A stretch of 52,835 nt of DNA from contig CAAFFR010000148.1 of assembly GCA_900762245.1 (NCBI GenBank), positions 1 to 52,835 of the forward strand, read 5' to 3'. The translations under genes and the position numbers were made by a program. Shown piece after piece: positions 40,987 through 49,266 of this stretch (positions are counted from its first letter, which is position 1; each line of letters opens with the position of its first letter). A model generated the notes under the pieces. It did not search any database. It was not told the DNA's origin and saw only the letters and a program-made list of their open reading frames with translations. Source of the DNA: an uncultured Oscillospiraceae bacterium. Lineage in GTDB: Bacteria; Bacillota_A; Clostridia; Oscillospirales; Oscillospiraceae.

Positions 40987-43206
40987 ATGCGAAAACTTCT
41001 CTACATGACCCTGGGTTTTGCAGCTGCCTGCGGTCTGTGGTCATATATGGACAACCGGAAGTGGATTCTGGCAGGCTGTGTGCTGGTACTGCTCTTTGGT
41101 GCTGCGGCAGGAAAAGAGGCAAAACCTGTGCACCGGGCTGCGTTGGTGCTGCTGGGACTGGCAGCAGGCTTCGGCTGGTGCCGGGGCTATGAACAGGTCT
41201 ATCTGTCTTCTGCCAGAGCGCTGGATAACACCGTACAAACTGTGGAACTTCGTGCCTCCGATTTCAGCCGGGAAACAGAATATGGGACCACCGTTGATGC
41301 CATGCTGATGGAGGCGGGAAAACCCTACCGGGTCAAACTCTACCTCACGGAATCCCGATCCATAACGCCGGGAGACTACCTCTATGGAGATTTCCGCTTC
41401 CGTATGACAGCACCGGAGGGAGAGTCGGAATCCAATTATTATTCCGGAAAAGGAACCTTCCTGCTGGCTTATCAGCAGGATACGGTGCGGCTGGAAGACT
41501 ATGCACCTACCCGCAGGGACCTCCCCGCCCGCATCCGCAATAAGACACTGAGAATCATTGCAGATACCTTTCCGAAAGATGCAGCGCCCTTTGCGAAAGC
41601 CTTGCTGCTGGGGGATACTTCTGATATCGACTATGCCACAGATACCGCCTTCAAGGTCAGCGGCATCCGCCATGTGGTGGCGGTTTCGGGCCTGCATGTA
41701 TCTATTTTGTTTGCCATGCTCAGCACTTTGACCCTGAAACGGCGGTGGCTGACAGCGTTGGTTGCTTATCCCTTCCTGTTTCTGTTTGCGGCAGTGGCAG
41801 GCTTTACGCCCTCTGTCTGCCGTGCGTGTATCATGTCGGGGCTGCTGCTCCTGTCCTGGCTGGTGAGCCGGGAGTATGACGGTCCCACGGCACTGTCCTT
41901 CGCGGTGCTGGTGATCCTTGGGGCGAATCCGCTGGCCATTACCTCCGTCAGCTTCCAGCTTTCCGTAGCCAGTGTGGCGGGGATTTACCTGTTCCAATCC
42001 GGTATCCGCAAATGGCTCACAGCCCAGTTTGGTGACTATGGGGGAAGAAGGGTCAAGGCCTTCTTTGTCAACGCTTTTTGCAGCTCCATTGCCATTTCCT
42101 TAAGTGCCATGGTGCTGACGGTGCCGTTATGCGCCTGGTATTTCGGCACTGTCAGCCTCATTGGTCCTTTGACCAACCTGCTGACACTATGGATCATCTG
42201 CGGAATCTTCTATGGTATCTGCGGTGTCTGCGCTCTGTTTCTGGTATTTCCTGGGGCAGCAGCGTTTCTGGCAAAAATCGTGGCCTGGCCCATCCGTTAT
42301 GTGCTGGTGACGGCGAAGCTATTGGCGAAATTTCCTCTGGCGGCGGTGTACACCCAAAGTCTTTACATCGTGCTGTGGCTTATTTTTGTATATAGTTTGC
42401 TGCTTATATTCCTGGTTTCCCGGAACCGCAGACCGGTGACACTGGCCTGCTGCGCCTGCATCGGACTGTGCGTTGCGCTGCTTGCCGGATGGCAGGAGGG
42501 AATGGATGATCGGATGCGCTTTACCGTGCTGGATGTGGGTCAGGGCCAGTGTCTGCTGCTGCAGACAGAGGGGAAAACGATCCTGGTGGACTGCGGCGGC
42601 GACAGTGATACGAAAGCTGCCGACCTTGCCGCCCAGACCCTGCTTTCGCGCGGAATCCGTAAGTTGGACTGCCTGATTCTGACCCATCTGGACCGGGACC
42701 ATGCAGGCGGTGCGGAAAAGCTCCTGTCCCGGATGGATACCGATGTATTGCTCCTGCCTGATGTGTATTCCCAGCTGGATACGGGCCTTGCAAAACGGAT
42801 AGTATATGCCAGGGAAGACCTGCAAATGACCCTCGGTACGGCAAAAATCCAGATTTTTACCCCAAGATTTCCCGGAAACTGCAATGAAATGAGTTTATGT
42901 ATCTTGTTAGATACGGAAAATTGTGATATACTGATAACCGGCGACCGCACGGGCTTTGGAGAACGCTCCCTTTTGCGCCACGCCCAGATCCCGGATGTGG
43001 ACATTCTGGTGGCAGGCCATCATGGGGCGAAGAATTCTACCTGCGAAGAATTGCTGGATGCCGTCACGCCCGAGATCGTGTGCATCAGTGTATCCCAGGA
43101 CAATTCCTACGGCCACCCGGCGAATGAAACGATTGCCCGTTTGCAGCAGCGCGGCTGCACCATTTACCGTACCGACCGGCACGGAACCATTACCATCAGG
43201 AGGTGA
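40987..43206 (+). CDS. comEC: DNA internalization competence protein ComEC/Rec2
   Basis: A 739-residue polytopic membrane protein with AAAGGAGG upstream. N-terminal DUF4131-type segment with three short helices and a soluble OB-like part (about 70-190), the Competence channel domain (about 200-470; FKVSGIRHVVAVSGLHVSIL, PFLFLFAAVAGFTPSVCRA), and a C-terminal metallo-beta-lactamase-like domain with HLDRDHAGG (567 onward) and VAGHHGAKNS. ComEC forms the inner-membrane channel for single-stranded DNA in transformation. No frameshift or missing key residue is seen, so it appears functional. It heads the operon comEC-holA-rnmV. Confidence 0.95.
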   Translation: MRKLLYMTLGFAAACGLWSYMDNRKWILAGCVLVLLFGAAAGKEAKPVHRAALVLLGLAAGFGWCRGYEQVYLSSARALDNTVQTVELRASDFSRETEYGTTVDAMLMEAGKPYRVKLYLTESRSITPGDYLYGDFRFRMTAPEGESESNYYSGKGTFLLAYQQDTVRLEDYAPTRRDLPARIRNKTLRIIADTFPKDAAPFAKALLLGDTSDIDYATDTAFKVSGIRHVVAVSGLHVSILFAMLSTLTLKRRWLTALVAYPFLFLFAAVAGFTPSVCRACIMSGLLLLSWLVSREYDGPTALSFAVLVILGANPLAITSVSFQLSVASVAGIYLFQSGIRKWLTAQFGDYGGRRVKAFFVNAFCSSIAISLSAMVLTVPLCAWYFGTVSLIGPLTNLLTLWIICGIFYGICGVCALFLVFPGAAAFLAKIVAWPIRYVLVTAKLLAKFPLAAVYTQSLYIVLWLIFVYSLLLIFLVSRNRRPVTLACCACIGLCVALLAGWQEGMDDRMRFTVLDVGQGQCLLLQTEGKTILVDCGGDSDTKAADLAAQTLLSRGIRKLDCLILTHLDRDHAGGAEKLLSRMDTDVLLLPDVYSQLDTGLAKRIVYAREDLQMTLGTAKIQIFTPRFPGNCNEMSLCILLDTENCDILITGDRTGFGERSLLRHAQIPDVDILVAGHHGAKNSTCEELLDAVTPEIVCISVSQDNSYGHPANETIARLQQRGCTIYRTDRHGTITIRR

Positions 43207-43210
43207 ATCC

Positions 43211-44260
43211 ATGGCAAGAAAGCCCTCTCAGGGAAATGCCCTGCAGGAACTGAAGACTGCGCTGAAAAATAAGGAACTGGGACGGCTGTACTTTTTCCAT
43301 GGAGAGGAAACCTTCCTGCTGAACCACTATCTGGTCCAGATGAAGAAGCAGCTGCTGGACCCGCTGACAGAATCCTTCAATTTTCACCGCCTGAATAACG
43401 AAACCTTCGACATCCGTGACTTTGCCGATGCGGTGGAAAATCTGCCCATGATGGCAGAAAACACCTTCGTCCAGGTGGATGACATTGATCTGTTTAAAAT
43501 GAATGAGGGCGACCGCACCAAAATGACGGAGATCCTCGCTGATATTCCCGATTACTGCACTGTGGTCTTTACCTACCTCACCGCCCAGTGGAAGCCGGAC
43601 AAGCGGCTGAAAAAACTGTGGGAGGCGGTGGATGAAAACGGCACCGTGGTGGAATTTGCCAAGCAGGATCAGCGGGACCTGATCGCCTGGGTCACCCGGC
43701 ATTTCCTGGCCCGGCAGAAGCGGATCTCCACAGACCTCTGCGCGTATCTCATTGATATCACCGGGGGCACCATGACGGCCCTGAGCGGTGAGATCGACAA
43801 GATTTGTGCCTATTCCGGTGCCGATGAGATCCGAAAGACGGACATTGATGCCGTCACCGAGCCGGTTCTGGATGCAGTGGTGTTCCAGATGACGGACCTG
43901 CTCAGCGCAGGACGCTACGATCAAGCCCTTGCAAAGCTGCAGCAGCTTCTGAAAATGCAGCAGGAGCCACTGGCAATTTTGGGTGCGGTAGGCGGACATT
44001 TCCGCCGTATCAGCACCGCCCGGACACTGTTGGACCATGGACAGAATGCTTCCCAGCTGCAAAAGCTCTGCGCCCCCATGCCGGATTTTGCCGCCCGGAA
44101 AACCATGGATGCTGCCCGCCGGTTCCGCCCGGAATTCTGCCGGGAGGCAGCCCGGCTGGTGATGGAAACCGATTACCGGATGAAGACCTCCTTCGATGAC
44201 AGCGAGCGGCTGCTGGAACTGCTGATTTTGCAGCTTGCACAGGAGGCAGGAAATGGTTAA
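43211..44260 (+). CDS. holA: DNA polymerase III subunit delta
   Basis: A 349-residue clamp-loader delta subunit starting MARKPSQGNALQELK; AGGAGGTG overlaps the comEC stop and the gap is 4 bases. Family features: LGRLYFFHGEETFLLNHYL at the N-terminus, FVQVDDIDLFKMNEGDRTK, the central AAA-like region (CTVVFTYLTAQWKPDKRLKK) and the C-terminal collar domain (DQALAKLQQLLKMQQEPLAILGAV). It opens the sliding clamp together with DnaX. comEC-holA order is common in Firmicutes. Confidence 0.94.
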   Translation: MARKPSQGNALQELKTALKNKELGRLYFFHGEETFLLNHYLVQMKKQLLDPLTESFNFHRLNNETFDIRDFADAVENLPMMAENTFVQVDDIDLFKMNEGDRTKMTEILADIPDYCTVVFTYLTAQWKPDKRLKKLWEAVDENGTVVEFAKQDQRDLIAWVTRHFLARQKRISTDLCAYLIDITGGTMTALSGEIDKICAYSGADEIRKTDIDAVTEPVLDAVVFQMTDLLSAGRYDQALAKLQQLLKMQQEPLAILGAVGGHFRRISTARTLLDHGQNASQLQKLCAPMPDFAARKTMDAARRFRPEFCREAARLVMETDYRMKTSFDDSERLLELLILQLAQEAGNG

Positions 44261-44849
44261 AATAAAGGAAGCCATTGTGGTGGAGGGCCGTTATGACAAA
44301 AACACCCTCTCCCAGATTCTGGACGCTCCGATTCTGGAAACCTCCGGCTTTGGCATTTTTAAAGATAAGCAGCAGATGGCGCTGCTGCGGCGCATCGCGG
44401 AAACCCGGGGACTCATCGTCTTCACGGATTCCGACGGTGCCGGCTTCGTGATCCGCAATCACATCAAAAGTGCCATCCCCGGAAAGTATCTGAAGCATGC
44501 CTATATCCCCGATATCCCCGGCAAGGAAAAGCGTAAAGCTATCCCCGGCAAGGAGGGGAAGCTGGGCGTGGAGGGTATGTCCCGGGAAATTATTCTGGAA
44601 GCCCTGAGAAGGGCCGGTGCCACCATAGAAGGGGAGGAAGCCCCGCCGGTACGGCAGATCACCAAACAGGACCTGATGGAACTGGGCCTCTCCGGCGGTC
44701 CAGACGCCTCTGCCAAACGTCTGACATTGCTGAAAAAATTGAAACTGCCGGAGCACATGAGCCCCAACGCCATGCTCCAGACGCTGAATTTATTATACTC
44801 TTTGGAAGAACTGACTTCCATGATGAAGGAACTGGAAACCACCCTATGA
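44253..44849 (+). CDS. rnmV: Ribonuclease M5
   Basis: A 198-residue Toprim-domain RNase starting MVKIKEAIVVEGRYDKNTL, overlapping holA by 8 bases, with AGGAGG upstream. Toprim motifs EGRYDK and FTDSDGAGF are intact, followed by the family's IPGKEKRKAIPGKEGKLGVEG segment and a C-terminal helical domain. RNase M5 matures 5S rRNA in low-GC Gram-positives, with ribosomal protein L18 as cofactor. Its usual neighbour ksgA is not here. Confidence 0.93.
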   Translation: MVKIKEAIVVEGRYDKNTLSQILDAPILETSGFGIFKDKQQMALLRRIAETRGLIVFTDSDGAGFVIRNHIKSAIPGKYLKHAYIPDIPGKEKRKAIPGKEGKLGVEGMSREIILEALRRAGATIEGEEAPPVRQITKQDLMELGLSGGPDASAKRLTLLKKLKLPEHMSPNAMLQTLNLLYSLEELTSMMKELETTL

Positions 44850-45274
44850 AGATAACCCCTGTAACGGAAAAGAATTTCCCCCAGGCAGCACAGGTATACC
44901 GGGATTCCTGGCGGGAATCCCATAAAGATATCTGCACCCCGGAATTTCTGCAAAACCGGGACTGCGACGGCTATTTACGGCAAAGGCTGGAAGGACTGTA
45001 CCTCCTATCTGACGGAGAACCAGTCGGCATTATCCGGGTTCATGAGGGAACCCTGTCCACCCTGTACATCCACCCGGCAAAACAGGGCCGGGGCTATGGA
45101 AGAAGACTGCTGAATTTCGCACTGGAATGCAGCCCCAGTCTGAGCCTGACGGTCCTTTCCAGCAACGAGAAAGCCGCAGAAATGTATCTGCGCCACGGCT
45201 TCCGCTTTACCGGAAAGCAGCAGAAACTGCGCAGCGGTCTCTGGGAGCGGGAAATGGTACGAAACGCCGTATAG
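44846..45274 (+). CDS. GNAT family N-acetyltransferase
   Basis: A 142-residue GNAT protein overlapping rnmV by 4 bases. The acetyl-CoA-binding motif A is LYIHPAKQGRGYGRRLLNFA (Q-x-x-G-x-G type), followed by the later strand/helix SSNEKAAEMYLRHGFRFTG. The N-terminal part resembles RimI-like and small-molecule acetyltransferases. Substrate unknown. Confidence 0.88.
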   Translation: MKITPVTEKNFPQAAQVYRDSWRESHKDICTPEFLQNRDCDGYLRQRLEGLYLLSDGEPVGIIRVHEGTLSTLYIHPAKQGRGYGRRLLNFALECSPSLSLTVLSSNEKAAEMYLRHGFRFTGKQQKLRSGLWEREMVRNAV

Positions 45275-45301
45275 AAAACCCAAACAAAATGGAGAAATAC
45301 C

Positions 45302-47164
45302 ATGGTAGATATACAAGTCAAGAATCTAACGAAATTCTTCGTCATTGGTGAAAATCTGCTGGATGGCCTCAGTTTTGAGATCCAGGAAGGCGAGTGCGTC
45401 GCTATTCTGGGCCGTAACGGCTGCGGCAAGACCACCCTGTTCAATATCCTGACAGGACAGATGGACTACGATGACGGCGAGGTTTTCGTCAACCCCAATA
45501 AAAAGCTGGGCCTAATTTCCCAGATCCCGGTTTTCCCTGAGAGATACACCGTGGAAGACGTGCTGCGCAGTGCCTATGCAGAGCTGATGCGGGTGAAGCA
45601 GAAAATGGAACTGCTGGAGTCCGCTATGGCAAAGGGTGCGACGAACGAGCAGCTGCGGGAATACGATACCCTGTCCAACCGCTTCCAGTCCGGCGGCGGC
45701 TATGACATGGATGTGGAAGTGGATAAGATCTGCAACGGTCTGGGCATTACAGCGGAGCAGCGTTCTCAGGAATTTTTCAGCCTGTCCGGCGGCGAAAAGA
45801 CCCGGGTGAATCTGGCCCGCCTGCTGCTGGAAAAGACGTATATCCTGCTGCTGGACGAGCCTACCAACCACCTGGACCTCAACAGCGTAGAATGGCTGGA
45901 GCAGTACATCAATGCCTTCAAGGGCACGGTCCTTGCCATCTCCCATGACCGTTATTTCATTGATCAGGTGGCGGACCGGGTCATCGAGATCACCGAGGGT
46001 CATGCAGAGTTCTATTCCGGAAACTACTCCTTCTACATGGACGAAAAGCAGGCCCGTTTTGACCTGCAGTTAAAGCAGTACGAGCAGGAACGGGCAAAGC
46101 TGAAGCAGCTGGGTTATACCGTAGAGCGTATGAAGGGCTGGGGCATCAACAACCGCACCCTCTACCGCCGGGCCATGTCCATCCAGCACCGGATGGAGCG
46201 CATCAAAAAGACGGAAAAACCCAAGAAAGAGCGGACCATGAAGGCCAGCTTCGGCGAAAAGGACTTCTCCGGCGATGTGGTCTTTAAAATGAAAAATGTG
46301 TCCAAAGCCTTCGGTGAACGGACCTTGTTCTCTGACATCAACCTGAATGTAGAAGGCGGCGAGCGGATCGCCATTCTGGGCGATAACGGCACCGGAAAAT
46401 CCACCTTTATCAAGTGCCTGCTGGGAGAAGAGGACTGCACCGGCAAGATCCAGTTCGGTCCTACCGTGAAATGGGGCTACCTTCCCCAGATCATCCATTT
46501 TAAGAATCCTGAACGGACCCTCTACGATACCATGCTCTATGAGAAGAACTGCACCCCACAGGCGGCCCGTGACCGCCTGGGCGCATTTCTGTTCCAGGGT
46601 GAAGATGTGTTTAAGCAGGTGAAAAACCTCTCCGGCGGCGAGCAGTCCCGTCTGCGGCTGTGTATGCTGATGGACGAGAAGATCAACCTTCTGATTCTGG
46701 ACGAGCCTACCAACCATCTGGACATTGCTTCCAGAGAGTGGGTGGAAGCGGCCATCGAGGAGTTTGAGGGTGTTTTGCTGTTTGTTTCCCATGACCGCTA
46801 TTTCATTGAGAAATTTGCGGAGCGCATTTGGCTGCTGGAAGACGGCGGTATCCGGGATTTTGCCTGCGGCTACAAAAAGTACCGTTCCATTCTGGAACAC
46901 GAAGCCGCTGCCAAGCCCGCCGCTGTAGCGGTCCCCAAACCCAAAAAGGAAAAGCCCAAGGGCGGCACCAAGGAGACCGATAAACTGGTGCGCCGGCTGG
47001 AGCGGGAAATTGAAAAGCAGGAAAAACTGGTAGCAGAGTTCGATGTGAAAATCGAGGCGGCTTCTGCGGATTATCAGGAACTGACCCGCCTGCTGGAAGA
47101 AAAGGAAGCGGCGGAAATGCAGCTGATGGAACTGATGGAGCAGTGGGAAGCTGCTCAGGAATAA
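45302..47164 (+). CDS. ABC-F family ATP-binding protein
   Basis: A 620-residue soluble protein with two ABC cassettes: Walker A LGRNGCGKTT and LGDNGTGKST, signatures LSGGEKTRVNLA and LSGGEQSRLRLC, Walker B ILLLDEPTNHLD and LLILDEPTNHLD. The interdomain linker (about 245-320, YSFYMDEKQARFDLQ through KTEKPKKERTMK) matches ABC-F proteins, and a C-terminal coiled coil (about 555-615) resembles Uup/YdiF. No membrane segment. ABC-F proteins act on ribosomes, as translation factors or in antibiotic protection; the subtype is not clear. AATGGAG-like sequence lies upstream. Confidence 0.95.
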   Translation: MVDIQVKNLTKFFVIGENLLDGLSFEIQEGECVAILGRNGCGKTTLFNILTGQMDYDDGEVFVNPNKKLGLISQIPVFPERYTVEDVLRSAYAELMRVKQKMELLESAMAKGATNEQLREYDTLSNRFQSGGGYDMDVEVDKICNGLGITAEQRSQEFFSLSGGEKTRVNLARLLLEKTYILLLDEPTNHLDLNSVEWLEQYINAFKGTVLAISHDRYFIDQVADRVIEITEGHAEFYSGNYSFYMDEKQARFDLQLKQYEQERAKLKQLGYTVERMKGWGINNRTLYRRAMSIQHRMERIKKTEKPKKERTMKASFGEKDFSGDVVFKMKNVSKAFGERTLFSDINLNVEGGERIAILGDNGTGKSTFIKCLLGEEDCTGKIQFGPTVKWGYLPQIIHFKNPERTLYDTMLYEKNCTPQAARDRLGAFLFQGEDVFKQVKNLSGGEQSRLRLCMLMDEKINLLILDEPTNHLDIASREWVEAAIEEFEGVLLFVSHDRYFIEKFAERIWLLEDGGIRDFACGYKKYRSILEHEAAAKPAAVAVPKPKKEKPKGGTKETDKLVRRLEREIEKQEKLVAEFDVKIEAASADYQELTRLLEEKEAAEMQLMELMEQWEAAQE

Positions 47165-47179
47165 GAAGGAGAGAAAACC

Positions 47180-47779
47180 ATGAAAAAGAAACTGAGCACC
47201 GTAAAGCCTGCGCTGCCCAAGGAATATGTCTGGACACTGCTGATCGACGATGTGGAACGGGAGTATAAGTGCCTGGTCACTGAAACCGATGTCACCACCT
47301 ATGAGGATGGCGTTCAGAAGGATCACTTGATCATTACTGATACCACCTGCCTGGAAGGTACCCTGCAGATCGATACCAAGACCGAAATCTTTGGTGATAT
47401 GGTGGATTTTCAGCTGGAACGCTTCATTCCCTACATCCGTCTGGACGGTCACTGGGCTATGTCTCATACCACGGAAAATGACCGCCTCAATGAGCAGGTG
47501 GCCATTTACAAGAAGCAGTCCCTGACAGAAGTGATCGTGGGCTCCTGCTTCATGCTGGCGACCCTGGCCAAGGTGCTGATCACCGGTTCTCTGGATGACT
47601 GGTGGATGCTGATCATTATGGGTATCTTCATCTATTCCAGTGCTGCCTTGCGGATGGTGCGGCTGAGAAACGAGCTGAATGCCCTGAAGGAACTGAAAGA
47701 GCAGGAGGAGGCAGAGAAGGCCTCCGGCAACGAATACCTGCCTATCGCCCAGCAGGTGGCAAAAGCAGAGGAAGAATAA
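47180..47779 (+). CDS. Membrane protein with soluble N-terminal domain, unknown function
   Basis: A 199-residue protein with AAGGAG upstream, 15 bases after the ABC-F gene. Residues 1-110 form a soluble beta-rich domain (YVWTLLIDDVEREYKCLVTETD, TTCLEGTLQIDTKTEIFGD). Two membrane helices follow (LTEVIVGSCFMLATLAKVLI and WWMLIIMGIFIYSSAALRMV), then a charged helix. I do not recognise a family. Likely co-transcribed with the ABC-F gene; a terminator follows at 47785. Confidence 0.75.
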   Translation: MKKKLSTVKPALPKEYVWTLLIDDVEREYKCLVTETDVTTYEDGVQKDHLIITDTTCLEGTLQIDTKTEIFGDMVDFQLERFIPYIRLDGHWAMSHTTENDRLNEQVAIYKKQSLTEVIVGSCFMLATLAKVLITGSLDDWWMLIIMGIFIYSSAALRMVRLRNELNALKELKEQEEAEKASGNEYLPIAQQVAKAEEE

Positions 47780-47784
47780 CTGAC

Positions 47785-47812
47785 AGGGCGGGGTTGGTTC
47801 CCGCCCTTTTCT
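47785..47812 (+). terminator. Terminator of the comEC/ABC-F unit
   Basis: AGGGCGGG (47785-47792) and CCCGCCCT (47800-47807) with a 7-base loop, followed by TTTTCTTTT. Its sequence recalls the TGTAGGGCG repeats. Confidence 0.8.
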
Positions 47813-47833
47813 TTTGGGAAGGGAGAAGATACT

Positions 47834-48319
47834 ATGGACGGAAAACTTCGTAACATGACATCCTTATACCTGGTAGACGATTCCGGAATCCTGTGCCTCT
47901 ACCGCATCGGCTCCCGGGTGGCGAATCAGAAATATGTGGGCTCCGCAGGCGGCCACTTTGAACCCTGCGAACTCAATGACGCAAAAGCCTGCGTTCTCCG
48001 GGAAATGCAGGAGGAACTGGGCCTGACGGAAAGCGATGTGGAAGGTCTTCGCCTGCGCTATATTACCCACCGCCTCACAGGCGGCGAGATCCGCCAGAAT
48101 TATTATTTCTTCGCCCGGTTAAAGGAAGAACGCCCTCTGACCAGCACCGAAGGAACCCTGCGCTGGGTGCCCTACGGACAGATCCCCGCTCTGGAAATGC
48201 CTGTTTCCGCCAAGCATATGATCCTGCATTATGTCAGAGAGGGCCGTTTTACGGACAAGCTTTACGCAGGCATTACAGAGGAACAGGGAACCCATTTCGT
48301 GGAAATGCGGGAATTTTAA
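47834..48319 (+). CDS. Nudix hydrolase
   Basis: A 161-residue protein with GGGAAGGGAG upstream. The Nudix box is GGHFEPCELNDAKACVLREM followed by QEELGL: compared with the canonical Gx5Ex7REUxEExGU it has nine instead of seven residues between the Glu and the Arg-Glu. The metal-binding REMQEE core is intact. Members hydrolyse nucleotide-diphosphate-linked substrates such as oxidised dNTPs; the exact substrate is not evident. Confidence 0.85.
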   Translation: MDGKLRNMTSLYLVDDSGILCLYRIGSRVANQKYVGSAGGHFEPCELNDAKACVLREMQEELGLTESDVEGLRLRYITHRLTGGEIRQNYYFFARLKEERPLTSTEGTLRWVPYGQIPALEMPVSAKHMILHYVREGRFTDKLYAGITEEQGTHFVEMREF

Positions 48320-48335
48320 CCCTGAATAATATGGG

Positions 48336-48364
48336 TTGACACTTTGCTGTCAAAGTCCTATAAT
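48336..48364 (+). promoter_or_regulatory. Promoter of the Mrp gene with small inverted repeat
   Basis: TTGACA (48336-48341), 17-bp spacer, TATAAT (48359-48364). The spacer holds CTTTG-CTGT-CAAAG (48342-48355), a possible operator. Confidence 0.75.
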
Positions 48365-48397
48365 AGGGAAAGACAAAATAAAAGGAGCGATTCGTAA

Positions 48398-49222
48398 ATG
48401 AGTTCTTGTAGCGGTAACTGTTCCAGCTGCGGCAGCACTTCCTGCGGTGACCGCAAGGCTGAGAGCCTGCTGGCACAGCTGAACCCCAATTCTTCTGTTA
48501 AAAAAGTGATCGCCGTGGTATCCGGAAAGGGCGGCGTTGGCAAGTCTACCGTCACCTCCATGCTGGCAGTTGCCATGGCCCGTCAGGGCAAGCGGGTCGG
48601 CGTTCTGGATGCCGATATCACCGGCCCCTCCGCACCTACTGCCTTCGGTGTTACCGAGTGCCAGGGTGCCAATGAAGACGGCCTGTATCCTGCCCTGAGC
48701 CGCGGCGGTATTCAGGTTATGTCCATCAACCTGCTGCTGGATGATCCCGCCTCTCCTGTGGTCTGGCGCGGCCCCGTCATTGCCGGTGCTGTCAAGCAGT
48801 TCTGGACCGATGTGATTTGGGAAGATGTGGACTATATGTTCGTGGATATGCCTCCCGGAACCGGCGATGTGCCTCTGACTGTGTTCCAGAGCCTGCCCAT
48901 CGACGGCGTGGTCATCGTCACCACCCCTCAGGATCTGGTGTCCATGATCGTTGCCAAGGCGGTCAAGATGGCCAACATGATGCACATTCCCGTCCTGGGC
49001 TTCGTGGAGAATTATTCCTACCTCCAGTGCCCCGATTGCGGCAAGAAGATCAACGTCTTCGGCAAGTCCCATCTGGACGAGATTGCCGCCCAGTTCGATC
49101 TGCCTGTTCTGGCACGTCTGCCCATCGATCCCTCTGTTGCCGAGGCCTATGATAATGGTCTGATGGAAACCGTGGATACCGAGGCAGTCAGCGGTGTCAT
49201 TGAAGCCATCAAAAACGCATAA
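48398..49222 (+). CDS. Mrp/NBP35-family Fe-S carrier P-loop ATPase
   Basis: A 274-residue protein with AAAGGAG upstream. The N-terminus carries four Cys in a row of short spacings (C4, C8, C11, C16). The deviant Walker A is SGKGGVGKST (about 42-51), followed by DADITGPSAPTAFG, VDMPPGTGDVPLT and a CPDCGKKI motif near residue 211. These match Mrp/ApbC/NBP35 proteins that assemble and transfer 4Fe-4S clusters as dimers. It has its own strong promoter and is monocistronic up to the palindrome at 49230. Confidence 0.92.
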   Translation: MSSCSGNCSSCGSTSCGDRKAESLLAQLNPNSSVKKVIAVVSGKGGVGKSTVTSMLAVAMARQGKRVGVLDADITGPSAPTAFGVTECQGANEDGLYPALSRGGIQVMSINLLLDDPASPVVWRGPVIAGAVKQFWTDVIWEDVDYMFVDMPPGTGDVPLTVFQSLPIDGVVIVTTPQDLVSMIVAKAVKMANMMHIPVLGFVENYSYLQCPDCGKKINVFGKSHLDEIAAQFDLPVLARLPIDPSVAEAYDNGLMETVDTEAVSGVIEAIKNA

Positions 49223-49229
49223 AAGTGAT

Positions 49230-49259
49230 TGTAGGGCGGGGTAATAACCCCGCCCTACA
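49230..49259. repeat. TGTAGGGCG-family palindrome, perfect copy, probable terminator
   Basis: TGTAGGGCGGGGT (49230-49242), loop AATA, ACCCCGCCCTACA (49247-49259): a perfect 13-bp stem exactly between convergent stop codons, followed by TTATTTTC on the plus strand. It is the most complete copy of this repeat family in the window. Confidence 0.8.
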
Positions 49260-49266
49260 GTTATTT

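Noticed and set aside
46070..47467. 465-codon minus-strand frame opposite the ABC-F gene
   Set aside because: Antisense to two ABC cassettes with intact motifs; translation is compositionally odd and spans two plus-strand genes.
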